Source: Hyperoodon ampullatus
Taxonomy: Eukaryota > Chordata > Mammalia > Artiodactyla > Ziphiidae
NCBI GenBank assembly: GCA_949752795.1
Contig: OX457068.1
Coordinates: 59,523,582-59,587,581 of the forward strand
Length of the DNA stretch: 64,000 nt
Reading direction: 5' to 3'
Below, piece after piece: positions 23,690 to 33,880 of this stretch. A model generated the notes under the pieces. The model had not been told where the DNA came from. It saw only the letters and a program-made list of their open reading frames with translations, and ran no database searches. Within the stretch, counting starts at the first letter, position 1, and the number at the start of each line of letters is the position of its first letter. The translations under genes were made by a program, and so were the position numbers.

Positions 23690-24539
23690 ACATGTTCCAG
23701 GCAAAGGAATGAGATAAAGCCACAGAAGAACTAAGTGATATAGAGATAGTCAATCTACCTGAGAAGGAATTCAGATTGTAAAGATAATCAAAGAACTCAG
23801 GAGAAACTGGATGTGCAGAACAAGAATTTAGTCATTTTTAACAGTGTTAGAAAATATAAAGAAAAAACAAAGAGGTAAAGAATACAATAAATGAAATGAA
23901 AAGTTCACTAGAAGGTATCAAGAGTAAACTAAATGATACAGCTGAATGGATCAGTGAGCTAGAAGACAGAGTAGTGGAAATCACTGATTCTGAACAGAAA
24001 AAAGAATGAAAAACAATGAAGAAAGTTTAAAAGAATACTGGGCCAACAACAAGGATACTAATATTTGCATCATAGTGTTCTCAGAAGGAGAAGACAAAGA
24101 GAAGGGTGTGAGAATATATTTAAAGACATAATAACTGAAAACTTCCCTAACCTTGGAAAGAAAACAGTTACCTAAATCCAGGATGTGCAGAGTCCCATAT
24201 AAGATTAACCCAAAGAGGAACACACCAAGACACATAGTAATTAAAAAGGCAAAAATTAAAGATAAACAGAGAATATCAAAAGCAGCATGAGAAAAGCAAC
24301 AAATAGCATATGAGGGAACTCCCATAAGGCTATCAGCTGACTTTTCAGCAGAAACTCTGTAGGTCAGAAAGGAGTGGAACAATATATTTAAAGTGATGAA
24401 AGGGAAAAAACCCTTCTACTCAGCATGGTTCTCACTCAGGATTGATGGAGAGGTCAAAAGATTTGCAGACAAGCAAAAGCTAAAAGAGTTCAGCACTACC
24501 AAACCAGCTTTACAAGAAATGTTAAAGGAAATTCTCTAA
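23690..24539 (+). pseudogene. L1-F ORF1, degenerate
   Basis: Old ORF1 without a usable frame. Recognisable pieces: coiled-coil region ('atgaaatgaaaagttcacta', about 23890), RRM ('ttctcagaaggagaagacaa', about 24080) and C-terminal domain ('tatcagctgacttttcagc', about 24330). Ends at TAA 24537-24539. Confidence 0.8.
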
Positions 24540-25007
24540 GAAAAAAGGAAAAGGCCACAACCAGAAATGTGAAAATTACTAAATGAAAAACTCATTTGTA
24601 AACCCAAAGGTACAGTAAAGATAGGAAATCATCCATGCACAAAGCCAGTAGGAAGCTTAAAAGGCAAAAGTATTGAAATCATCTATAAAAACAATAAACA
24701 TTTAAGGGATATACAAAACTATTAGATGTAAAATATGACATCAAAAACACTAATCATGAGAGGGGACATAAAAATACAGGGTTGTTAGAATGCATTGAAA
24801 ATGGGACATCAGCAACCTAAAACAATCATATACATATATATAAACTTCATGCTAAGCACAAACCACAAATCTATAACAAATAGACACACAAAAGATAAAA
24901 AGGAATACAAACATAACCCTAAAGAAAGTCATCAAATTACAAGAGAACAAAAGAAGGAGAAAAGAACAAAAAATACATACAAAAACAATCCGAAACCAAT
25001 TAACAAA

Positions 25008-25876
25008 ATGGCAGTAAGAACATAGGTATTAATACTTGCTGTAAAAGCAAATGGTATTAATACTTGAACATAGGTATTAACACTTTAAGAACATAGGTAT
25101 TAATACTTGCTGTAAAAGCAAATCAATAGAGTGGCTGAGTGGATACAAAAACAAGATCTGTATATATACTGCCTATAAGAGAGTCACTGTTGATTTCAAA
25201 CAAACACAGACTGTAAGTGAGGGGAATGGAAAGAAGTATTCCATGCAAATGGAAATTAAAAGAAAGCCAGGTCAGCAATACTTACATTAGATAGAATAGA
25301 CTTTAAAGTAAAGATTGTTTGTTGAAAGAGACAAAGGAGGACATTATATAATGATCAAGGGATCAATCCCAGAAGAAGATATAACACTTGTAAATATATA
25401 TGTCCCTAACATAGGAACACATAAACACAAAAACAAATATTAACAAACAGAAAGGGAGAAACTGAGAGTAAGACAATAATAGTAGGTTTACTCCAATAAC
25501 CCCATTATATCAATGGAACGGTCATTCAGACACAAAATCTATAAGGAAACATTGGCCTTAATAACACATTAGAACAGATGCACTTAGAAAAAATATATAG
25601 AACATTCCATTCAAAGGCAGCCGAATACACATTCTTTTCAAATGCACCTGGAGCATTCCTCAGGGTAGATCACGTGCTAGGCCACAAAACAAGCCTTGGC
25701 AAATTTAGGACAATTGAAATCAAGCATCTTTTCTGACCACAATGCTATGACACTACAAATCAACTGTAAGAAAAAAAAAACTGCAAAAAACACAAACGTG
25801 AAGGCTAAACAGTATAGTTCTAAACAACCAATGAATACTGAAGAAATCAAAATGGAAATCAAAAATAAATGGAGAG
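25008..25876 (+). pseudogene. L1-F ORF2, 5' part, degenerate
   Basis: ATG at 25008 gives MAVRT then a stop. Further endonuclease landmarks survive out of frame: 'tggatacaaaaacaagatct', 'ccctaacataggaacac', 'gtagatcacgtgctagg' and 'cttttctgaccacaatgc' (the catalytic SDHNAM stretch). A local duplication at 25016-25123 disrupts the start. The gene is cut by L1-D. Confidence 0.85.
25016..25123. repeat. Local duplication in L1-F ORF2 start
   Basis: A 37-nt unit beginning 'aagaacataggtattaatac' lies at 25016-25052 and again at 25087-25123, with partial copies ('ggtattaatacttg') between. Confidence 0.9.
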
Positions 25877-26382
25877 GTCGTCCCCGGAGGAAGATGGTGG
25901 AAGAGTAAGACACGGAGATCACCTTCCTCCCCACAGATACATCAGAAATTCATCTACACGTGGAACAACTCCTACAGAACACCTACTGCATGCTGACAGA
26001 AGACCTCAGACCCCCCAAAAAGCAAGAAACTCCCCACATACCTGGGTAGGGCAAAAGAAAAAAGAATAAACAGAGACAAAAGGGTAGGGACGGGACCTGC
26101 ACCAGTGGGAGGGAGCTGTGGAGGAGGAAAGATTTCCACACACTAGAAGCTCCTTCACGGGTAGAGACTGCAGGTGGCAGAGGGGGAAAGCTTCAGAGTA
26201 GCGGAGGAGAGCACAGCAACAGGAGTGTGGAGGGCAAAGTGGAGAGATTCCAGCACAGAGGATCAGTGCCCTCAGGCACACACCAGCCAGAGAGGCTTGT
26301 CTGCTCGGCCGCTGGGGAACAATGGGAACTACGAATCTGCAGCCTGCAAAAAGGAGACCCCAAACACAGTAACATAAGCAAA
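25877..26382 (+). promoter_or_regulatory. L1-D 5' UTR, internally deleted
   Basis: Starts with 'ggaggaagatggtggaagag' (AAGATGG element) and follows the L1-B UTR for about 430 nt to 'gaggcttgtctgctc' (about 26307). It then jumps to 'gggaactacgaatctgcag', just upstream of ORF1. About 1.6 kb present in L1-B is missing. Whatever promoter and antisense-promoter function lay in the missing part is lost. Confidence 0.85.
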
Positions 26383-27216
26383 ATGAGAAGAGAGAAAATC
26401 ACACAGCAGGTGAAGGAGCAAGATAAAAACCTACCAGACCTAACAAATGAAGAGGTAATAGGCAGTCTACCCGAAAAAGAATTCAGAATAATGATAGTAA
26501 AGATGATCCAAGATTCTATTTCCAAGATACAAAATCTTGGAAATAGAATAGACAAAATACAAGAAACAGTCAACAAGGACCTAGAAGAACTAAACATGAA
26601 TCAAGCATCGATTAAAAACACAATAAATGAAATGAAAAATACTCTAGATAGGCTCAATAGCCGAATAACTGAGACAGAAGAACGGATAAGTGAGGTGGAA
26701 GATAAAATAGTGGAAATAACTGCTGCAGAGCAAAATAAAGAAAAAAGAATAAATAGAACAGAGGACAGTCTCAGAGACCCCTGGGACAACATTAAATGCA
26801 CCAACATTCGAATTATAGGGGTTCCAGAAGAAGAAGAGAAAAAGAAAGGGACTGAGAAAATATTTGAAGAGATTATAGTTGAAAACTTCCCTAATATGGG
26901 AAAGGAAATAGTTAATCAAGTCCAGGAGGCACAGAGAGTCCCATACAGAATAAATCCAAGGAGAAATACGCCAAGACACAAATTAATCAAACTGTCAAAA
27001 ATTAAACACAAAGAAATCATATTAAAAGCAGCAAGGGAAAAACAACAAATAACACACAAGGGAATCCCCATCAGGTTAACAGCTGATCTCTCAGCAGAAA
27101 CTCTACAAGCCAGAAGGGAGTGGCAGGACATAATTAAAGTGATGAAGGAGAGAAACCTGCAACCAAGATTACTGTACCCAGCAAGGATCTCATTCAGATT
27201 TGATGGAGAAATTTAA
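26383..27216 (+). CDS. L1-D ORF1 protein, C-terminally truncated
   Basis: Open frame of 277 codons from ATG 26383 (MRREKITQQ); upstream in-frame codons extend to 26227 but belong to the UTR, and 26383 matches the ORF1 starts of the other L1s. It encodes the L1 RNA-binding chaperone: tail, the DSISKIQ insertion (residues 44-50), coiled coil (about 50-125, NRIDKIQETVNKDLEEL to VEDKIVEITAAE), RRM (from about 140, RIIGVPEEEE) and C-terminal domain (about 220-277, IPIRLTADLSAETLQARREWQ). The stop TAA at 27214-27216 comes from a small pair of compensating indels. The natural stop is at 27295-27297, so about 27 residues are lost. Probably non-functional or weakened. Confidence 0.9.
   Translation: MRREKITQQVKEQDKNLPDLTNEEVIGSLPEKEFRIMIVKMIQDSISKIQNLGNRIDKIQETVNKDLEELNMNQASIKNTINEMKNTLDRLNSRITETEERISEVEDKIVEITAAEQNKEKRINRTEDSLRDPWDNIKCTNIRIIGVPEEEEKKKGTEKIFEEIIVENFPNMGKEIVNQVQEAQRVPYRINPRRNTPRHKLIKLSKIKHKEIILKAAREKQQITHKGIPIRLTADLSAETLQARREWQDIIKVMKERNLQPRLLYPARISFRFDGEI
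26513..26549 (+). repeat. Perfect 16-bp inverted repeat in L1-D ORF1
   Basis: Arms 26513-26528 and 26534-26549 with loop 'acaaa'. Most of the left arm lies in the 21-nt in-frame insertion (26512-26532) absent from L1-B and L1-E. Confidence 0.95.
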
Positions 27217-27355
27217 AAGTTTACAAACAAGCAAAAGCTGAGAGAGTTCAGCACCACCAAACCAGCTTTACAACAAATGCTAAAGGAACTTCTCTAGGCA
27301 AGAAACACAACAGAAGGAATATACCTACAATAACGAACCCAAAGCAATTAAGGAA

Positions 27356-30157
27356 ATGGGAATGGGAACATACATATCAATAATTACCTTAAATGTAAAT
27401 GGACTAAATGCTCCCACCAAAAGACACACATTGGCTGAATGGATACAAAAACAAGACCCATATATATGCTGTCTACAAGAGACCCACTTCAGACCTAGAG
27501 ACACATACAGATTGAAAGTAAGGGGATGGAAAAAGATATTCTATGCAAATGGAAATCAAAAGAAAGCTGGAGTAGCAATTCTTATATCAGACAAAATAGA
27601 CTCTACAATAAAGACTGTTAGCAGTGACAAAGAAGGATACTACATAATGATCAAGGGATCGATCCAAGAAGAAGATATAACAATTGTAAATATTTATGCA
27701 CCCAACATAGGAGCACCTCAATACATAAGGCAAATACTAACAGCCATAAAAGGGGAAATCGACAGTAACACAATTATAGTAGGGGACTTTAACACCCCAC
27801 TTTCACCAATGGACAGATCATCCAAAATGAAAATAAATAAGGAAACACAAGCTTTAAATGATACATTAAACAAGATGGACTTAATTGATATTTATAGGAC
27901 ATTCCATCCAAAAACAACAGAATACACAATTTTCTCAAGTGCTCATGGAACATTCTGCAGGATAGATCATATCTTGGGTCACAAATCAAGCCTTGGTAAA
28001 TTTAAGAAAATTGAAATTTTATCAAGTATCTTTTCCGACCACAATGCTATGAGACTAGAGATCAGTTACAGGAAAATATCTGTAAAAAATACAAACACAT
28101 GGAGGCTAAACAATACACTACTTAATAACGAAGTGATCACTGAAGAAATCAAAGAGGAAATTAAAAAATACCTAGAAACAAATGACAATGGAGACACGAC
28201 AACCCAAAACCTATGGGATGCAGCAAAAGCAGTTCTAAGAGGGAAGTTTATAGCAATACAATCCCACCTTAAGAAACAGGAAACACCTCGAGTAAACAAC
28301 CTGACCCTGCACCTAAAGAAATTAGAGAAAGAAGAACAAAAAACCCCCAAAGTTAGCAGAAGGAAAGAAATCATAAAGATCAGATCAGAAATAAATGAAA
28401 AAGAAATGAAGGAAACGATAGCAAAGATCAATAAAACTAAAAGCTGGTTCTTTGAGAAGATAAACAAAATTGACAAACCATTAGCCAGACTCATCAAGAA
28501 AAAAAGGGAGAAGACTCAAATCAATAGAATTAGAAAAGAAAAAGGAGAAGTAAGAACTGACACTGCAGAAATACAAAAGATCATGAGAGATTACTACAAG
28601 CAACTCTATGCCAATAAAATGGACAACCTGGAAGAAATGGACAAATGCTTAGAAATGCACAACCTGCCAAGACTGAATCAGGAAGAAATAGAAAATATGA
28701 ATATACCAATCATAAGCACTGAAATTGAAACTGTGATTAAAAATCTTCCAACAAACAAAAGCCCAGAACCAGATGGCTTCACAGGCGAATTCTATCAAAC
28801 ATTTAGAGAAGAGCTAACACCCGTCCTTCTCAAACTCTTCCAAACAATTTCAGAGGAAGGAACACTCCCAAACTCATTCTGTGAGGCCACCATCACCTTG
28901 ATACCAAAACCAAACAAGGATATCACAAAGAAAGAAAACTACAGGCCAATATCACTGATGAACATAGATGCAAAAATCCTCAACAAAATACTAGCAAAGA
29001 AAATCCAACAGCACATTAAAAGGATCATACAACATGATCGAGTGGGGTTTATTCCAGGAATGCAAGGATTCTTCAATATACGCAAATCAATCAATGTGAT
29101 ACACCATATTAACAAGTTGAAGGAGAAAAACCATATGATCATCTCAATAGATGCAGAGAAAGCTTTCGACAAAATTCAACACCCATTTATGATAAAAACC
29201 CTGCAGAAAGTAGGCATAGAGGGAACTTTCCTCAACATAATAAAGGCCATATATGAAAAACCCACAGCCAGCATCGTCTTCAATGGTGAAAAACTGAAAC
29301 CATTTCCACTAATATCAGGAACAAGACAAGGTTGCCCACTCTCACCACTCTTATTCAACATAGTTTTGGAAGTTTTAGCCACAGCAATCAGAAAAGAAAA
29401 GGAAATAAAAGGAATCCAAATTGTAAAAGAAGAAGTAAAGCTGTCACTGCTTGCAGATGACATGTTACTATACATAAAGAATCCTAAAGATGCAACCAGA
29501 AAACTACTAGAGCTAATCAATGAATTTGGTAAAGTAGCAGGATACAAAATTAATGCACAGAAATCTCTGGCATTCCTGTACACTAATGATGAAAAATCTG
29601 AAAATGAAATCAAGAAAACACTCCCATTTACCATTGCAACAAAAAGAATAAAATATCTAGGAATAAACCTACCTAAGGAGACAAAAGACCTGTATGCAGA
29701 AAATTATAAGACACTGATGAAAGAAATTAAAGATGATACAAATAGATGGAGAGATATACCATGCTCCTGGATTGGAAGAATCAATATTATGAAAATGACT
29801 CTACTACCCAAAGCAATCTACAGATTCAATGCAATCCCTATCAAACTACCACTGGCATTTTTCACAGAACTAGAGCAAAAAATTTCAAAATTTGTTTGGA
29901 AAAACAAAAGACCCCGAATAGCCAAAGCAATCTTGAGAATGAAAAACGGAGCTGGAGGAATCAGGCTCCCTGACTTCAGACTATACTGCAAAGCTACAGT
30001 AATCAAGACAGTATGGTACTGGCACAAAAACAGAAATATAGATCAATGGAACAGGGTAGAAAGCCCAGAGATAAACCCATGCACATATGGCCAACTTATC
30101 TTTGATAAAGGAGGCAGGAATGTACAGTGGAGAAAGGACAGCCTCTTCAATAAGTGA
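27356..30157 (+). CDS. L1-D ORF2 protein, endonuclease and RT, 933 codons
   Basis: The longest open frame in the window. It encodes the N-terminal 933 residues of the L1 ORF2 protein, which nicks target DNA and reverse-transcribes L1 RNA at the nick. ATG 27356, 58 nt after the natural ORF1 stop. Endonuclease residues are all present: N13, E42, Y114, D144, N146, D204, D228 and H229. [15 protein letters not shown] (usually SPGPDG), motif A D599 ([10 protein letters not shown]), and motif C at 699-702, which reads LADD instead of FADD. TGA at 30155-30157 replaces the Trp of NKWCWENW, removing the C-terminal 340 or so residues including the Cys-rich segment. It is probably inactive for retrotransposition, though endonuclease could still be encoded. 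Confidence 0.95.
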   Translation: MGMGTYISIITLNVNGLNAPTKRHTLAEWIQKQDPYICCLQETHFRPRDTYRLKVRGWKKIFYANGNQKKAGVAILISDKIDSTIKTVSSDKEGYYIMIKGSIQEEDITIVNIYAPNIGAPQYIRQILTAIKGEIDSNTIIVGDFNTPLSPMDRSSKMKINKETQALNDTLNKMDLIDIYRTFHPKTTEYTIFSSAHGTFCRIDHILGHKSSLGKFKKIEILSSIFSDHNAMRLEISYRKISVKNTNTWRLNNTLLNNEVITEEIKEEIKKYLETNDNGDTTTQNLWDAAKAVLRGKFIAIQSHLKKQETPRVNNLTLHLKKLEKEEQKTPKVSRRKEIIKIRSEINEKEMKETIAKINKTKSWFFEKINKIDKPLARLIKKKREKTQINRIRKEKGEVRTDTAEIQKIMRDYYKQLYANKMDNLEEMDKCLEMHNLPRLNQEEIENMNIPIISTEIETVIKNLPTNKSPEPDGFTGEFYQTFREELTPVLLKLFQTISEEGTLPNSFCEATITLIPKPNKDITKKENYRPISLMNIDAKILNKILAKKIQQHIKRIIQHDRVGFIPGMQGFFNIRKSINVIHHINKLKEKNHMIISIDAEKAFDKIQHPFMIKTLQKVGIEGTFLNIIKAIYEKPTASIVFNGEKLKPFPLISGTRQGCPLSPLLFNIVLEVLATAIRKEKEIKGIQIVKEEVKLSLLADDMLLYIKNPKDATRKLLELINEFGKVAGYKINAQKSLAFLYTNDEKSENEIKKTLPFTIATKRIKYLGINLPKETKDLYAENYKTLMKEIKDDTNRWRDIPCSWIGRINIMKMTLLPKAIYRFNAIPIKLPLAFFTELEQKISKFVWKNKRPRIAKAILRMKNGAGGIRLPDFRLYCKATVIKTVWYWHKNRNIDQWNRVESPEINPCTYGQLIFDKGGRNVQWRKDSLFNK

Positions 30158-31174
30158 TGCTGGGAAAACTGGACAGGTACATGTATAAGTATGAGATTAG
30201 ATCACTCCCTAACACCATACACAAAAATAAGCTCAAAATGGATTAAAGATCTAAATGGAAGGCCAGAAACTATCAAACTCTTAGAGGAAAACATAGGCAG
30301 AACACTCTATGACATAAATCACAGCAAGATCCTTTTGGACCCACCTCCGAGAGAAATGGAAATAAAATCAAAGATAAACAAATGGAACTTAATGAAACTT
30401 CAAAGCTTTTTCACCGCAAAGGAAACCATAAAGAAGACCAAAAGACAACCCTCAGAATGGGAGAAAATATTTTCAAATGAAGCAAGTGACAAAGGATTAA
30501 TCTCCAAAATTTATAAACAGCTCATGCAGCTCAATAGCAAAAAAACAAACAACCCAATCCAAAAATGGGCAGAAGACTTAAATAGGCATTTCTTCAAAGA
30601 AGGTATACAGACTGCCAACAAACACATGAAAGAATGCTCAACTTAATTAATCATTAGAGAAATGCAAATCAAAACTACAATGAGATATCATCTCACACCT
30701 GTCAGAATGGCCATCATCAAGAAATCTAGAAACAATAAATGCTGGAGAGGGTGTGGTGAAAAGGGAACACTCTTGCACTGCTGGTGGGAATGTGAATTGG
30801 TACGGCCACTATGGAGAATAGTATGGAGGTTCCTTAAAAAACTACAAATAGAACTACCATATACCCAGCAATCCCACTACTAGGCATATACCCTGAGAAA
30901 ACCATAATTCAAAAAGAGACATGTACCAAAATGTTCGTTGCAGCTCTATTCACAATAGCCCGGAGCTGGAAACAACCTAAGTGTCCATCATCGGATGAAT
31001 GGATAAAGAAGATGTGGCACATATATACAATGGAATATTACTCAGCCATAAAAAGAAACGAAACTGAGCTATTTGTAATGAGGTGGATAGACCTAGAGTC
31101 TGTTCATACAGAGTGAAGTAAGTCAGAAAGAGAAAGACAGATACCGTATGCTAACACATATATATGGAATTTTA
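30158..31174 (+). pseudogene. L1-D ORF2 C-terminal remainder, frameshifted
   Basis: Same gene after the TGA. The frame continues open to 30646 ([32 protein letters not shown]), where a changed triplet gives TAA after MKECST. It reopens from 30662 with the Cys-rich C-terminal motif: C1129, C1133, H1141 and C1146 counted on the ORF2 scale. A one-base deletion near 30861 shifts the frame, the remainder (FVAALFTIARSWKQPKCPS) is in 30931-31116, and a one-base insertion near 31103 shifts it again. The natural end is about 31174. Confidence 0.9.
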
Positions 31175-31511
31175 AAAAAATGTCATGAAGAACCTAGGGG
31201 TAAAATGGGAATAAAGACACAGACCTACTTGAGAATGGACTTGAGGATATGGGGAGGGGGAAGGGTAAGCTGTGACAAAGCGAAAGAGAGGCCTGGACAT
31301 ATAAACACTACCAAATGTAAGGTAGATAGATAGTGGGAAGCAGCCGCAGAGCACAGGGAGATCAGCTCGGTGCTTTGTGACTGCCTGGAGGGGTCAGATG
31401 GGGAGGGTGGGAGGGAGGGAGATGCATGAGGGAAGGGATGTGGGAACAGATGTATATGTATGACTGATTCACTTTGTTATAAAGCAGAAACTAATAAAAA
31501 AATGAAAAAAA
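31175..31511 (+). other. L1-D 3' UTR with G-rich tract and poly-A signal
   Basis: The 3' UTR contains a G-rich run at 31400-31420 fitting a G-quadruplex pattern (five runs of three or more G split by single bases), AATAAA at 31493-31498, and a short A-tail. Confidence 0.9.
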
Positions 31512-31880
31512 AAATAACTGGAGAGACAAATGAAAACAAAAATATAGTGATCCAAAATCTATGAGACATAGCAAAAGCCGCTCCAAGAGTGAAGTTATAG
31601 CAATAGAATCTTACCTCAGGAAACAAATAAAATCTCAAATAAACAACCTAAACTTACACCTAAAAAACATAATAAAAAAGGTTAGAAGAAGGAAAGAAAT
31701 CATAAATATCAGAGCAGAAATAAATGAAATAGAGAATAAAAAATAGAAAATATCAATAAAACTTTGAAAAGGTAAACAAAATTGATAAGCTTTAGCCAGA
31801 CTCATCAAGAAAGAGAGAGGGCCCACATCAATAAAATCAGAAATGAAAAAGGAGAGGTTACAACTGATACTACAAGTATG
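31512..31880 (+). mobile_element. L1-F, 3' segment
   Basis: Resumes the L1-F ORF2 exactly where L1-D interrupted it: 'gagacaaatgaaaac', 'atccaaaatctatg.gac', 'gccagactcatcaagaaa', 'gaaatgaaaaaggagagg'. 31512-31525 is the right target duplication of L1-D. The L1 match stops abruptly at about 31878 in mid-ORF2, so the 3' half, including the RT domain, is missing. Confidence 0.88.
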
Positions 31881-32519
31881 AGACACAGGTATTATATGGC
31901 AGGAACTGAATTGGAGTCCAGTCCTTCTGATTATTGCCTTTTACTTATATAGTTGTTCCTGGATGAGGCTGGTGATTGAGTAATAAAATTATTAAGAAAA
32001 ACCAATTATTATGACACAACAGCCTAATAAATGTGCTTAACTTGAGGCATATTTTGACTTCTAAATGTATCTCCTGTATCACATTTATGTGGTGTATTTC
32101 CAAAAAGAGGTTGTTATAGTTGTCAATGCCACTGAAACAATACAGGAGTGGGGTCTCTTTCCTTACTCCCTCCTTACCTCTCTGCTTCTCCATTCTAACT
32201 CCTCTGTGTCCACTTGCATAATGGTGTTTAGACTGGTGAGCAGAGTAGCAGTAGACCTCCAGCACTACTCCACCAAGAATCAGCAAATGACTGTAGGACA
32301 AAGATGATAAAGGAAAGTTATGTGATGAAGGGCGCTTTTGAAATCAAGTCACTTGTGTTTTTCAGATATTGTATTATTGAATACAGATACTCCACAATCA
32401 GAGAGAAGAAAGAACTACACTGTTACTTTTGGATGGGACTGAGTAATGTAAACTCACAATTAATTAAAACTAATCAAAAACTAAAAAAAAAACCTTGTTT
32501 GGGCTCAAAGGGAGAAGGT
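31881..32519. other. Single-copy-looking sequence
   Basis: The frame 32304-32582 on + has no recognised motif. No repeat recognised. Confidence 0.5.
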
Positions 32520-32630
32520 AGTTATGTGTCTCAAAGTGTCGTTTTGAAAATTAGCTGCACTGATATTAGGAAAATAGAATAGTGCCTGACACATAGCAAT
32601 AGCAGTGTGTTATTATTTACAGCAAATGTT
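32520..32630 (+). repeat. MIR 3' fragment
   Basis: 'gtctcaaagtgtcgttttga', then 'agtgcctgacacatagcaat' and 'tgttattatt' follow the 3' end of MIR. Confidence 0.65.
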
Positions 32631-32789
32631 GAAACATATCAAAGTGTCACCATGCATAGTCTCCTCATCAAGAGCTCTGACATCCTCAGGCTTCCTACTG
32701 TATGTCTGAAGCCATAGCTGAGACTCCCTTTGCGTGGTTTACTTGACTTGTCAGTGTACCTCTGAGCTTGTGTTCTGGGCAATTTTATT

Positions 32790-33505
32790 TTTCTTTTTTA
32801 CCTCTTTTTTAATTGAGATATAGTTGATGTACAATATTATATAAGGTACAGATGTAGTGCATAGTGATTCACAATTTTTAAAGGTTATATTCCATTTATA
32901 ACTGTTATGAAATATTGGCTATATTCCCTGTGCTATAAACTTTATCCTTATAGTTTATTTTATACATGATAGTTTGTATCTCTTAAGCCCCTACCCCTAT
33001 TTTACCCCACCCCCCTCCCCTCACTTCACTGGTAATGACAAGTTTGAGATCTATATTTGTAAGATGTTTCCTTTTTGTTATATTCACTAGTTTATTTTTT
33101 AGGTTCCACATATGAGTGATATCACACAGAATTTGGCTTTATCTGACTTATTTCACAAGGTGTAATACCCTCAAGACTATCCATGCTGTTGAAAATGGCA
33201 CAATTTAATTCTTTATTGTGGCTGAGTAGTATCCCATTGTGTATATATGTGTCTGGTTTTTGTTTGAGGGGGATGCTGGTCCTGTAGAATGAGTTTGAAA
33301 GCATTCTTTTATCTTCAATATTTGGAATAGTTTGAGGAGGATAGGTGTTAACTCTTCTCTAGGTGTTTGGTAGAATTCACCGGTGAAGCTATTTGGTCCT
33401 GGAATTTTGCTTGTTGGGAGTTTTTAAATTATTAATTCAATTTCATTACTGGTAATTAATCTGTTCATATTTTCTATTTCTTCTTGGTTCAGTCTTGGGA
33501 CCTAA
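32790..33505 (-). mobile_element. L1-I: old L1 remnant with internal deletion
   Basis: Antisense 3' UTR of an old L1 (32800-33245: 'tttaattgagatatagttga', 'tgtgctataaactttatcc', 'ttctttattgtggctgagta') joined at about 33255 to antisense mid-ORF2 RT sequence (33265-33505: 'gaattcaccggtgaagc.', 'attttctatttcttcttggt'). The ORF2 C-terminal half is missing. No frame survives. Confidence 0.88.
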
Positions 33506-33880
33506 TTGGAATATATCCATGTTCAATATCCTCCATGTAATATTTGGTCCTGACTGAGGCAATCTAAGGGGATGTATGTGAAGGTATTAATATAGGGAAA
33601 ATATTTTGTAAAAGTTTTATCATCAATTATTGGGGGAAAATAGAATGAAGTTTCATTAAAAACACATTGAATACTGTTAAAAGTTAATCTATACTTCTCC
33701 AGGGAGTTTTTTGTTTGTTTGTTTTTTGTTTCTTTTTTAATCAAGTTCCCAAGTTTTTTCTCCTAAATTTAAAAGTAAATAAAGAAACATGTTTTGTTCA
33801 TTCTTTCTTTTAACATATATTAATTTAATATTTACTCTGTTTAAGGCACTGACTTCTATGCTATTATAAATGAGCAGGAC
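33506..33880. other. Unclassified sequence, right part an old repeat
   Basis: No gene. 33800-33880 ('actctgtttaaggcactgac') resembles the start of the old repeat whose continuation appears at 34327-34410 after the LTR. Confidence 0.4.

Larger units (their letters stand above)
23640..25876 (+). mobile_element. L1-F, 5' segment (old LINE-1)
   Basis: Old plus-strand L1: ORF1 remnant (about 23690-24539), spacer, and ORF2 from 25008 to the L1-D insertion at 25877. It resumes at 31526. ORF2 starts MAVRT, the marker of the older subfamily shared with L1-G. The left border is fuzzy. The last 14 bases (25863-25876) form the left target duplication of L1-D. Confidence 0.9.
25877..31511 (+). mobile_element. 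L1-D: young LINE-1 nested in L1-F
   Basis: Plus-strand element with a shortened 5' UTR (25877-26382), ORF1 (26383-27297), ORF2 (27356-31174), 3' UTR, AATAAA at 31493-31498 and an A-rich tail. Flanked by 'aaataaatggagag' (25863-25876) and 'aaataactggagag' (31512-31525), one mismatch in 14. Removing it rejoins the ORF2 of L1-F. It is the best-preserved element here, with one nonsense codon in the first 980 codons of ORF2, but its 5' UTR has lost well over 1 kb relative to L1-B. Confidence 0.97.

Noticed and set aside
26227..26382. Longer ORF1 start at 26227 in L1-D
   Set aside because: The extra 52 codons are 5' UTR text; other L1s start ORF1 at the ATG equivalent to 26383.
25877..26382. Canonical GT..AG intron loss in the L1-D 5' UTR
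   Set aside because: Comparison with L1-A and L1-B gives no GT at the left and no AG at the right of the missing block, so splicing is not demonstrated.
27789..29634. Long frames on the minus strand opposite L1-D ORF2 (up to 152 codons), and similar ones opposite the other L1 ORFs
   Set aside because: They are antisense shadows of A-rich L1 coding sequence and give hydrophobic, F/S/L-rich products in every L1 copy.
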